In this document: in pieces, positions 36,678 through 44,378 of the stretch
Layout of the letters: each line of letters starts with the position of its first letter
Numbering within the stretch: position 1 is the first letter of the stretch
From: Duganella qianjiadongensis
GTDB taxonomy: Bacteria > Pseudomonadota > Gammaproteobacteria > Burkholderiales > Burkholderiaceae_D
NCBI RefSeq assembly: GCF_009857915.1
Contig: NZ_WWCM01000009.1
Coordinates: 124,001 to 188,000, forward strand
Length of the DNA stretch: 64,000 nucleotides
Direction: 5' to 3'
The notes under the pieces: model-generated
What the model saw: the letters and a program-made list of their open reading frames with translations, nothing else
What the model was told of the DNA's origin: nothing
Database searches by the model: none
Translations under genes and position numbers: made by a program

Positions 36678-39104
36678 ATGAACGTCCACGTACCGCGCAC
36701 CGGGAAGCGCTTGTCGTCCCCGATCCAGCTGGCCATCCTCGCCCTGATGGCTGGTTCCGCCCATGCAGCCGTCGATGCTGCCGCCGAAACGACTGCCAAG
36801 GAGCAGGCTGCTGCTGACAAGAACAGCAGCGCCATCACCGAGGTGTATGTCACTGCCACCAAGCGTTCCACCTCGCTGCAGAAAACACCGGTTGCTGTAA
36901 CCGCCATCAACGCCGCCGCGCTGGATGACAACCACGTGCAGACCTTGCAGGATGTGGTCAATCTGGTGCCGGGCTTTGCCGCCACCGGCCAGGGCGACCA
37001 CGGTGTGATCACCATGACGCTGCGCGGTATCGGTAACGATAGCGCCAAGACCGAATACGCCGACCCTGAAGTAGCTACCTTCGTCGATGGCGTGTACTCG
37101 CCCCGTCCGGAAGGCGCTACCGCGCTGCTGTTCGATCTGGAAGCGATCGAAGTGCTGCGTGGTCCGCAAGGCACGCTGTGGGGCCGTAACTCCACCGTCG
37201 GCGCGGTCAACATGCAGACCGTGAAGCCTGAAATCGGCAGCAAGGCCGGTAACTTCGAAGCTGGCTACGGCAACTACGGCCGCCTCGGTGCCCGTGGCGC
37301 CGTCAATATCCCGATCAGCGATACCGTGGCAATGCGCGTGGCCGTGGTGCACGAGCAGCACGACGGCTATGTGAGCTATCAGCGCGCACCGGATGTGTCG
37401 CTGGCAGCCCAGCATGCAGCAGCCGATCCCGTCATCGCTGCATGGAACAAAGCCCATCCGGGTAACCCGATCGGCTTCCAGCCTATCAACCCTAACCAGT
37501 TCGTCAGCAATGGTCCCAAGTACAGCGCACAGGACCAGAGCGCAGCCCGTCTGAGCCTGCTGTGGCAGCCGTCGGCCGACCTGAAATGGAACGTCGCTTA
37601 CGAACACTATATGGATCGCGGTACGCCTAGCATGAACCTGATGCAGACGCCGCGCGCCGGTCAGGACTTCTGGTCCGCGCTGATCGACACCGCGCCTAGC
37701 GTCAGCCGCGATTCGCATTCGGTACGCAGCCGTCTCGACTACAACATCAACAAGGACATCAGCCTCGCCTACATCGCCGGCTACTCGCGCTTCAACGGCT
37801 CGTCCACCTTCGATCAGGACGGCGGTGCCAACCTGCCGACCAGCTTCACCACGGGCGGCAACTTCCAGGCCAATAACACGGTCTGGTCCAAGTACAAGAA
37901 CTATAGCCACGAACTGGAAATCCAGTCGACCGGCAAGCGTGACGTGGACTGGCTGCTGGGTCTGTACTACGCCAATGAAGACAACGGCATCCGCTTCGAC
38001 ATTCCTATCATGAACGGTACCGAGCATGGCACCGTGGGCTGGCAGGGCTCCTTCATCCAGCCGAAAGAAACCGTGGATTCCAAAGCCGTCTTCGGTCAGG
38101 CCACGTGGAATGCCAGCGATGCGCTGCACGTGACCGGTGGCCTGCGCTACACCTCGGATGAGCGTAAGAACATCGGTGGTACCAACAATGGCTGGAGCGA
38201 TCTGACGGCGCCGCAAGTGCCGGTGAATCCGTCGATGGACCCGCTGGCTCCGGGCTCGGGCTTTGCGACCTACCAGCATAACGATGGCAGCTTCAGCGAC
38301 CACAAGCTGACCGGCCTGCTGCGCGCAGGTTACGACATCGACAAGAACAATATGATTTACGCCAGCGTTTCGACCGGCTACAAGTCGGGCGGCCTGCAGG
38401 ATGGCGGCAAACCATACGGTTCCGAAACCCTGACCAACTACGAGATCGGTTCCAAGAGCACCTTCCTCGGCGGTGCTGTGCGGATGAATAACTCGGCCTA
38501 CTACGAGAAGTTCAAGGGCTTCCAGTTCAGCGCACCGGTCACCAATCCTGACGGTACCCGCGGTCTGGCGACCAGCAATGCGGAAGGCGCCAAGATCTGG
38601 GGTCTGGAGACGGAGATCGCCGCCAAGATCACGCCGGACGACCGGATCCAGCTGACGGCTGCCTACACCAACGCCACGCTCAAGCATCTGATCGGCGGCA
38701 GTAACGACTACGCGCTGCCAGCCTGCCCGGTGGCCGGCATCAGCACCTGTCTCGACGTGACGGGCAACACCATGCCGCACTCGCCGAAGTTTGCGGCGCA
38801 GGTGATGTACCAGCACCGCATTGCGCTGGCCGATGGCACGCTGACGCCGCGCATCAGCGCCCACTATGAAACCGCCAGCTGGCTGAGCGTGTTCAATCTG
38901 GGTGAGCCGGACAAGCAGAAATCGTACACCCGTACCGATCTGGGGTTGCGCTATGAAGCCCATTCCGACTGGTACTTCGACGCCTACGTCCGTAACGCGG
39001 AAGACGCCAAGATCAAGACCAGCGCCATGAACGCCAACGGCCCATGGCAGGCGCAATATCTGCCGCCGCGTACCTTCGGCATCAACGTCGGCAAGACCTT
39101 CTAA
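36678..39104 (+). CDS. TonB-dependent receptor, probably for a glycoside
   Basis: The ATG at 36678 with AAGGAG upstream gives 808 residues; the longer upstream frame runs through the operator array and is not used. After a signal peptide (ALMAGSAHAA) comes a TonB box-like ITEVYVTATKR. The plug domain (about 75-190) contains SLQKTPVAVTAI and VDGVYSPRPEGAT, and a 22-strand barrel ends in GINVGKTF with the terminal Phe. It imports substrates across the outer membrane using TonB. Linked genes for a glucosidase and an inner-membrane permease suggest a glycoside, inferred from context only. Confidence 0.92.
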   Translation: MNVHVPRTGKRLSSPIQLAILALMAGSAHAAVDAAAETTAKEQAAADKNSSAITEVYVTATKRSTSLQKTPVAVTAINAAALDDNHVQTLQDVVNLVPGFAATGQGDHGVITMTLRGIGNDSAKTEYADPEVATFVDGVYSPRPEGATALLFDLEAIEVLRGPQGTLWGRNSTVGAVNMQTVKPEIGSKAGNFEAGYGNYGRLGARGAVNIPISDTVAMRVAVVHEQHDGYVSYQRAPDVSLAAQHAAADPVIAAWNKAHPGNPIGFQPINPNQFVSNGPKYSAQDQSAARLSLLWQPSADLKWNVAYEHYMDRGTPSMNLMQTPRAGQDFWSALIDTAPSVSRDSHSVRSRLDYNINKDISLAYIAGYSRFNGSSTFDQDGGANLPTSFTTGGNFQANNTVWSKYKNYSHELEIQSTGKRDVDWLLGLYYANEDNGIRFDIPIMNGTEHGTVGWQGSFIQPKETVDSKAVFGQATWNASDALHVTGGLRYTSDERKNIGGTNNGWSDLTAPQVPVNPSMDPLAPGSGFATYQHNDGSFSDHKLTGLLRAGYDIDKNNMIYASVSTGYKSGGLQDGGKPYGSETLTNYEIGSKSTFLGGAVRMNNSAYYEKFKGFQFSAPVTNPDGTRGLATSNAEGAKIWGLETEIAAKITPDDRIQLTAAYTNATLKHLIGGSNDYALPACPVAGISTCLDVTGNTMPHSPKFAAQVMYQHRIALADGTLTPRISAHYETASWLSVFNLGEPDKQKSYTRTDLGLRYEAHSDWYFDAYVRNAEDAKIKTSAMNANGPWQAQYLPPRTFGINVGKTF

Positions 39105-39125
39105 AGTAGTACCTCTCCCTTCGAC

Positions 39126-39155
39126 ACCCCGTCCTGCAAAGGCCGGGGTTTTTTT
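39126..39155 (+). terminator. Rho-independent terminator after the TonB receptor
   Basis: The stem ACCCCG / CGGGGT with a 12-base loop is followed by a T tract of six or more bases. Confidence 0.85.
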
Positions 39156-39360
39156 ATTTCGGGTCGGGATTGGTGCTGCGTTGGGATCAAGCTTGGCCTT
39201 TGCTAAAACAAGCCAGCCTCCTCACTAATGCCCGACCTGGTCCCTGTTGATGCGGCACAAGCGTTTGGTTTTAAGAATGAGCTAGATTTGTTTCGAATTT
39301 TTCTTAGACAGCTGCAAACGGCAGGCTCTGGACGAATGATTTCGAATAGTTAGCGGAAAA

Positions 39361-39784
39361 ATGGCGTATATATTGAAACGGTGCGACGCAGGCCAGTGCC
39401 AAACTTTCCGATGAGGTACTGTGCGTCGCCATGGGGGAAATGGAACGTGGACTGATCGATGCCGATCTTGGTGGCTTTCTTTATAAGAAACGTTTGGCTC
39501 GGAAAGGGGGAGGAAAACGTGGCGGGTATCGTACGTTGCTTGCCGCAAGAATAGGCTATCGTTATGTATTCCTGTATGGCTATGCAAAAAGCGAAGTGTC
39601 GGATATTAGGCCTGAAGAAAAGCGGGCACTGCAATTCGCGGGGAAATTATTTTTGGAATTGTCTGCGGAAGCACTAAAACTAGCATTGCATGCAGGTGTG
39701 TTACTGGAGGTTCATTGTGAGCAAGATCATTCAATCCCTGCGGGGAGAATTAGCGGAACTGCACGATGCAGGGAGCATCAGTAA
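39361..39784 (+). pseudogene. RelE/HigB-type toxin gene, apparently frameshifted
   Basis: The C-terminal part (from ATG 39431, 117 codons) matches RelE/HigB-like toxins: EMERGLIDADLGG, KRLARKGGGKRGGYRTLLA, YVFLYGYAKSE and EEKRALQFAGKLF. That start has no ribosome site and lacks the family's first 30 or so residues. Upstream, ATG 39361 opens MAYILK in another frame, as in this family, and stops after 17 codons at TGA. The toxin frame continues upstream as SAKLSDEVLCVA. A shift (one base gained or two lost, between about 39376 and 39396) would join the two. The mRNA runs 68 bases into the antitoxin. A sequencing error would give the same picture. Confidence 0.7.
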
Positions 39785-40019
39785 AGCCAGCTTGCAGGAG
39801 TTTGATATGCTCTACCCAGCGCCTGTGCGGGATTTTAGTCCGGACGAGATCAAGCGTCTGCGCGATGCTTTGAAATTTAGTCAGGCTATGCTCGCGCGGC
39901 ATCTGCATATTACTGCCGCAACGGTGCGTAAATGGGAGCAAGGTGTTGCCCAGCCTGCTGGCCCTGCGCTGAAATTATTGAACATCATTGCGGATAAGGG
40001 CCTGCAGGCTATTCTTTGA
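39717..40019 (+). CDS. XRE/HigA-type antitoxin
   Basis: The GTG start at 39717 has GGAGG six bases upstream and gives 100 residues. A longer in-frame reading from 39690 is less likely. The C-terminal half is a helix-turn-helix: DEIKRLRDALKFSQAMLARHLHITAATVRKWEQGVAQPAGPALKLL. It has the form of HigA antitoxins that bind their own operator and neutralise the RelE/HigB partner. The gene overlaps the toxin 3' end, so translation is coupled. With the toxin apparently broken, it could be a residual regulator. Confidence 0.87.
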   Translation: MSKIIQSLRGELAELHDAGSISKASLQEFDMLYPAPVRDFSPDEIKRLRDALKFSQAMLARHLHITAATVRKWEQGVAQPAGPALKLLNIIADKGLQAIL

Positions 40020-40035
40020 CGGTACGCGAAGGGAC

Positions 40036-41388
40036 TTAGTGCTTCTGGTGGAACGGCGCGTACCAGGTAATCAGGAAAGACGGGATGGTGGCCGCCATCA
40101 CCAGCCAGAAGTAGTGCACATAGCCGAGCATTTGCTGCAGATGGCCGCTGACGACACCTGTCACCATCATGCACAGCCCCATCAGGCCGGTGCCGAAAGC
40201 GTAGTGGGTGGTGGTGTATTTACCCGGTGCCAGCTGCTGCATCAGGTAGATCATGAAGCCTACCGAGCCGAAGCCGAAGAAGAATTTTTCGATCGCCACA
40301 CCGGCGCAGATCACCATCAGGTCCTGCGGCTGCCAGATGCTCATCAGCAGGAAGGTGACATTCGGGATGTTGACGGCACAGCACAGCAGGAAGAGAGTGG
40401 ATTGCAGGCCCCGTTTCGCCACGAACATGCCGCCCAGCAGAGAGCCCACCAGCACCGCGATCAGCCCGTAGGTGCCGTAGATCAGGCCCAGCATCTCGTT
40501 CGACAGGCCCAGCCCGCCCTGTGCGACGGGGTCGACCATGAAGAAAGGACCGATCTTTTCCAGCAGGCCTATGCTCAGGCGGAACAGGAAGGCGAAGCCT
40601 ATCATCAGCCACACATCGCGCTTCTGGAAGAAGGTGACGAAGGAGTCTTGCAGCAGAAAGGCTGCCTGTGCCACCGAGGTAGGCGCGTTCTCCGCTCTGG
40701 CGCCATCAGGCATCACGCGTGCATGCCACAGTGCGGCCACGATGATGATGGCGGCGACGAGGAAGAAGATCAGCCGCCATGCGTCTATCCAGTCAGCGCC
40801 GAAGCTGCCGGCGGCATGGTGGAAGTAGTGGGTGTGCAGCCAGCCGCTCAGGTACACCATGCCGCCCGATGCGACGATGGGACCGATGTTCCAGCTCAGG
40901 CTCTGAATGCCGCAGAACAGCGACTGGGTGGGGGCATCGAGCGAGGTGACGTACACGCCGTCCGAGGCGATGTCCTGCGTAGCGCCTATCAGCGACAGCA
41001 CGCCGAACAGGAACACCATGATGACCATATAGTCCGGCAGCGACATGGCCAGTGCCACTGCGGCAAAGCCGACGGCGATGATCAGCTGGCTGCACAGCAC
41101 GAAGAATTTTTTGGTGCGGTACATTTCCACGAAAGGCGCGAACAGCGGCTTGATGGTGTAGGCGAGGATCAGATAGCTGGCGTACTGCGCCGCCTGACCA
41201 TTATCCATGCCGAGGTTCTTGAACATGATGGAGGTGACGCTGGTCAGCATCATGTAGGTCAGGGCCATGGTGAAATAGCCGCTCGGCACCCATAGCATGG
41301 GCGTGCCGCGCGCGAACATGGCGCGCAGCAGGGAAGGGGGCTGCTGCGCCTCGGCGGCGGCAGGCAGGGGGGATGGGGCAGTGGGCAT
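40036..41388 (-). CDS. AmpG-like MFS permease of the sugar locus
   Basis: The start at 41388, with GAGGAC upstream, gives 450 residues; a longer frame has no support. About 12 membrane helices are evident. Segments such as LFAPFVEMYRTKKFFVL and GATQDIASDGVYV correspond to AmpG-type permeases, which carry anhydro-muropeptides. Similar proteins also occur in TonB/glycosidase loci as sugar or glycoside importers. It is transcribed after the GH1 gene, 103 bases downstream across a hairpin. Uptake of the glycoside delivered by the TonB receptor is the likely role. Confidence 0.83.
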   Translation of the reverse strand: MPTAPSPLPAAAEAQQPPSLLRAMFARGTPMLWVPSGYFTMALTYMMLTSVTSIMFKNLGMDNGQAAQYASYLILAYTIKPLFAPFVEMYRTKKFFVLCSQLIIAVGFAAVALAMSLPDYMVIMVFLFGVLSLIGATQDIASDGVYVTSLDAPTQSLFCGIQSLSWNIGPIVASGGMVYLSGWLHTHYFHHAAGSFGADWIDAWRLIFFLVAAIIIVAALWHARVMPDGARAENAPTSVAQAAFLLQDSFVTFFQKRDVWLMIGFAFLFRLSIGLLEKIGPFFMVDPVAQGGLGLSNEMLGLIYGTYGLIAVLVGSLLGGMFVAKRGLQSTLFLLCCAVNIPNVTFLLMSIWQPQDLMVICAGVAIEKFFFGFGSVGFMIYLMQQLAPGKYTTTHYAFGTGLMGLCMMVTGVVSGHLQQMLGYVHYFWLVMAATIPSFLITWYAPFHQKH

Positions 41389-41445
41389 GGTGTCGTCCTC
41401 AGGAAGCTGGTGAGATATATAGCACAGACTCTCTGGCCTGTTGAA

Positions 41446-41473
41446 TGGAAAACGCCGGCTCGCAAGCCGGCGT
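41446..41473 (-). terminator. Hairpin between the GH1 gene and the permease gene
   Basis: On the minus strand a perfect 9-base-pair stem (ACGCCGGCT / AGCCGGCGT, 4-base loop) is followed by TTTCC. It sits 18 bases after the GH1 stop and 58 bases before the permease start. It may partly terminate and so lower permease expression. Confidence 0.65.
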
Positions 41474-41491
41474 GGTGAAAACGCGGTGGGG

Positions 41492-42820
41492 TCAGGCAGT
41501 GCCGTCGCGCTGCTGCTGAAGGTAGGCGCGGTACCAGTGGGCGCTGTGCTTGAGCGTGCGCTGCTGGGTGGCGTAATCGACATGCACGATGCCGAAGCGC
41601 TTGGCGTAGCCGGAATTCCATTCGAAGTTATCGAGCAGACTCCAGAGGAAGTAGCCCTGTACGTCCACGCCCTGCTGCATGGCGTCCTTGAGCGCTTTCA
41701 GGTGGCGCTGGACGAAGTCGATGCGCGCGGTATCGGCCACTTCGCCGTCGACGATGCGGTCCGGGCTAGCCATGCCGTTCTCGGTGATGTAGATGGGCGG
41801 CAGATCGTATTCGGCTTTCAGCTTGAGCAGCAGCTCGGTCAGGCCGTCCGGATAGATTTCCCAGCCCATGTCGGTTTTACCCAGTTTGCACTCGGGCAGG
41901 CGCGGCGGCGTCTCGGCGCTGCAGTAGGCGCGGAAGTAGTAGTTCACGCCGAGGAAATCGATCTTCTGCCGGATATCCTTGAAGTCTTCAGGATGCACCT
42001 CCGGCGCATGCTCGCCATGGCCCTGCAGGGCCAGTGCCGGATAGCGGCCTTTGAAGATGGGGTCCATAAACCACTGCACCGAACGGGCATATTCGAATTC
42101 GGCCATGGCCTTGTCTGCAGCGCTATCGGTGGCGGGATCGGCGGTCCACTGGTTCAGCACAATGCCCAGCTGGGCGCTGCAGCCGACGGCGCGCATGGCC
42201 TGTATCGCCAGTCCGTGCGACAGCAGCAGGTGGTGCGATACCTGGATCGACTGTTTGAGGTCGGCCACGCCCGGCGCAAACTGGGCATTGCCATAACCGA
42301 GGTTGGCTGTGCACCATGGCTCGTTGTGAGTTGAAATCGTTTTCACGCGATCGCCAAAACGGCGCGCCACTTCGGCGGCATAGTCGGCAAAACGGTAGGC
42401 GGTGGCGCGATTGAGCCAGCCGCCGTCGTCCTGCAGGCCTTGCGGCAAGTCCCAGTGGTAGAGCGTGATGTGGGCGCTGATGCCGTGCTTGTCGAGTTCC
42501 GTCAGCAGCCGGTCGTAGAAGGCGAAACCGGCTTCGTTCCAGTCGCCTTTGCCGGCCGGTTGCACGCGCGACCACGCCATCGAGAAGCGGTAGGCGTCTA
42601 CACCCAGTCCTGCCATGATGGCCACGTCTTCCGCATAGCGGTGGTAGTGGTCGCAGGCGATGTCGCCGTTGCTGCCGTCGATGATGGTGCCGTTGCGGTG
42701 GCTGAAGGTATCCCAGATGGACGGTCCTTTGCCATCGGCGCTGGCCCCGCCTTCGATCTGGAAGGCACTGGTGGCCACGCCCCAGAGGAAAGTGGGCGGA
42801 AATTGGGTGAATTCGGTCAT
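41492..42820 (-). CDS. GH1 beta-glucosidase
   Basis: The 442-residue protein is a family 1 glycosidase. It has FLWGVATSAFQIEGG at the N-terminus, AYRFSMAWSRVQP, the acid/base Glu in THNEPW, and the nucleophile Glu in YITENG. There is no signal peptide, so it acts in the cytosol on imported beta-glucosides. It is preceded by a LacI-type operator and carries a second identical-type site inside the gene. It is followed by an MFS permease on the same strand. Beta-galactosidase or phospho-glycosidase activities occur in this family too, but the locus favours a glucoside. Confidence 0.93.
   Translation of the reverse strand: MTEFTQFPPTFLWGVATSAFQIEGGASADGKGPSIWDTFSHRNGTIIDGSNGDIACDHYHRYAEDVAIMAGLGVDAYRFSMAWSRVQPAGKGDWNEAGFAFYDRLLTELDKHGISAHITLYHWDLPQGLQDDGGWLNRATAYRFADYAAEVARRFGDRVKTISTHNEPWCTANLGYGNAQFAPGVADLKQSIQVSHHLLLSHGLAIQAMRAVGCSAQLGIVLNQWTADPATDSAADKAMAEFEYARSVQWFMDPIFKGRYPALALQGHGEHAPEVHPEDFKDIRQKIDFLGVNYYFRAYCSAETPPRLPECKLGKTDMGWEIYPDGLTELLLKLKAEYDLPPIYITENGMASPDRIVDGEVADTARIDFVQRHLKALKDAMQQGVDVQGYFLWSLLDNFEWNSGYAKRFGIVHVDYATQQRTLKHSAHWYRAYLQQQRDGTA
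42332..42345. promoter_or_regulatory. Operator copy inside the GH1 coding region
   Basis: On the minus strand this reads TGAAAACGATTTCA, identical to the first operator of the array at 36551. It lies about 475 bases into the GH1 gene, just before the codons for the THNEPW motif. LacI-type regulators often use a secondary site at such a distance. It could also be codon coincidence. Confidence 0.5.
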
Positions 42821-42872
42821 TATTGTGCCGTTTTGTGGGTGAACAGGGGTGCGTACGGTCTATTCCAACGTT

Positions 42873-42886
42873 TGAAAACGTTTTCA
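42873..42886. promoter_or_regulatory. LacI-type operator upstream of the GH1 gene
   Basis: TGAAAACGTTTTCA, a perfect palindrome identical to the third site of the array at 36593. It lies 52 bases upstream of the GH1 start. It links the glucosidase-permease genes to the same regulator as the receptor. No LacI-family gene lies in the window. Confidence 0.8.
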
Positions 42887-42982
42887 TGTCTCCTGTTGCG
42901 ATTAAACCCGAACTGCGTCGGGGTGTCAATCATTTGCTGAAAAGTGGCGATCAGCAGAAACAGAACGGGGCGGCCCGCCTGA

Positions 42983-42988
42983 TATAAT
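42983..42988 (+). promoter_or_regulatory. -10 element upstream of trmB
   Basis: TATAAT lies 32 bases before the trmB ATG; no good -35 hexamer is seen at the usual distance. Confidence 0.4.
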
Positions 42989-43020
42989 GCGCCCTCACTG
43001 AATTTCTGCCTGTTTATTCC

Positions 43021-43740
43021 ATGTCTTCCGATACTCCCAAAGACGGCCCAGCGCGGCCCATGCTGTACGACCCGACCGAACACCGCATCCGCAGCTTCGT
43101 CACCCGTGCCGGTCGCCTGTCGACCGCGCAGGCGCGTGCGCTGGAAGAGCTGGGTCCTAAGTTCCTGATCGAGTACAGCAAGGCGCCGCTCGATTACGTG
43201 CAGGCCTTTGGCCGTAAAGCGCCCGTGGTGCTGGAAATCGGCTTCGGCATGGGCGGCACCACGGCGCACATCGCTGCCGCCATGCCGGAGAAGGACTTCA
43301 TCGGGGTGGAAGTGCACACGCCGGGCGTAGGCAGCCTGCTCAAGCTGATCGGCGAGCAGGGACTGAGCAATCTGAAAGCCATCCAGCATGATGCGGTGGA
43401 AGTGCTGAACCAGATGATACCCGATGGCTCGCTGCATGGCGTGCACATCTTCTTCCCCGACCCTTGGCACAAGGCGCGCCATAACAAGCGCCGTCTGATT
43501 CAGGGCCCGTTCGTGGAACTGCTGGTGAAGAAGCTGGAGGTAGGCGGCTATCTGCACTGCGCTACCGACTGGGAAGACTATGCGGTACAGATGCTGGAAG
43601 TGCTGGGCGCGGAACAGGGCCTGCAAAACACGGCCGACGGCTATGCACCGCAGCCGGCCTACCGTCCGCTGACCAAGTTCGAGAACCGCGGCCTCAAGCT
43701 GGGCCACGGCGTGTGGGATCTGGTGTTCACCAAGAAGTAA
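43021..43740 (+). CDS. trmB: tRNA (guanine-46-N7)-methyltransferase TrmB
   Basis: TrmB makes m7G46 in the tRNA variable loop. The 239-residue protein has the SAM site [16 protein letters not shown], the [11 protein letters not shown] segment, the [17 protein letters not shown] substrate motif and a C-terminal [19 protein letters not shown]. All family residues expected are present. It stands alone between the sugar locus and a convergent minus-strand gene. Confidence 0.96.
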   Translation: MSSDTPKDGPARPMLYDPTEHRIRSFVTRAGRLSTAQARALEELGPKFLIEYSKAPLDYVQAFGRKAPVVLEIGFGMGGTTAHIAAAMPEKDFIGVEVHTPGVGSLLKLIGEQGLSNLKAIQHDAVEVLNQMIPDGSLHGVHIFFPDPWHKARHNKRRLIQGPFVELLVKKLEVGGYLHCATDWEDYAVQMLEVLGAEQGLQNTADGYAPQPAYRPLTKFENRGLKLGHGVWDLVFTKK

Positions 43741-43822
43741 GCCGGACTTGCCAGACTGGCGTTGTCGCGGGGCTGGTGGTAATCTGCTTATAAATCGGGC
43801 CGTGCAGCCCGACCTGCCGGAG

Positions 43823-44332
43823 CTAGCGTTCCAGCGGCTCCATATCCAGCACCACCACGTAGGCGAGGCGGCCGTTCTGCCATTTGCCGCCACCCCGTAC
43901 CTGCGCGTCGCAGGTAGTAATCTGGCCTTCCACTTCCTTGCGTTTCAGATGTTCGCGGAAGGCGACAGAGGCCTTGGGCGACAGATAGCCCACCATGCGA
44001 CCCGCCAGAAATACCGCTACCGCAGCGCTTTCGTAAGGATTGGCGTCGTCGGGCACCAGCGTGGCCAGATAGGATGCCGCCGCCGCCTGATCGCCATGTT
44101 CGCCCGCCAGTTCCTTCAGCGCAGGCAGGTAGCGCGATTCCGTCACTACTTCCACCAGATAGCGCCCATCGTCGGACCAGTGCAGTGCCGCTGGTCCTTC
44201 CGGCAGCGCGGGCTGGTAAGGGCGGGCGGGCATGGGCGGCAGCGCCATAGGCTGGGCCGGATTGGTCTTGATGATCGTGCGTATGGCAAAAGCCGCAGCG
44301 GCGATGATCAGCAGGGTGAGAGCAATTTCCAT
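43823..44332 (-). CDS. Small membrane-anchored protein with a HIRAN-like domain
   Basis: The start at ATG 44332 gives 169 residues; a TTG five codons upstream is less likely. One N-terminal membrane helix (IALTLLIIAAAAFAI, about 3-17) is followed by a Pro-rich linker and a soluble domain of about 110 residues. That domain has ESRYLPALKELAG, DDANPYESAAVAVFLAGRMVGYLS and CDAQVRGGGK. The pattern of a nucleoside-binding HIRAN-like fold fits loosely, and similar unnamed proteins occur in Burkholderiales. The function is unknown. Confidence 0.7.
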   Translation of the reverse strand: MEIALTLLIIAAAAFAIRTIIKTNPAQPMALPPMPARPYQPALPEGPAALHWSDDGRYLVEVVTESRYLPALKELAGEHGDQAAAASYLATLVPDDANPYESAAVAVFLAGRMVGYLSPKASVAFREHLKRKEVEGQITTCDAQVRGGGKWQNGRLAYVVVLDMEPLER

Positions 44333-44378
44333 GACAGTGCCATTCAACTAAAGGCCGACATCTTAACCCATGCGCACA

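Noticed and set aside
36666-39056. A 796-codon frame antisense to the TonB receptor
   Set aside because: It covers a clearly coding gene in the opposite strand and contains no family features.
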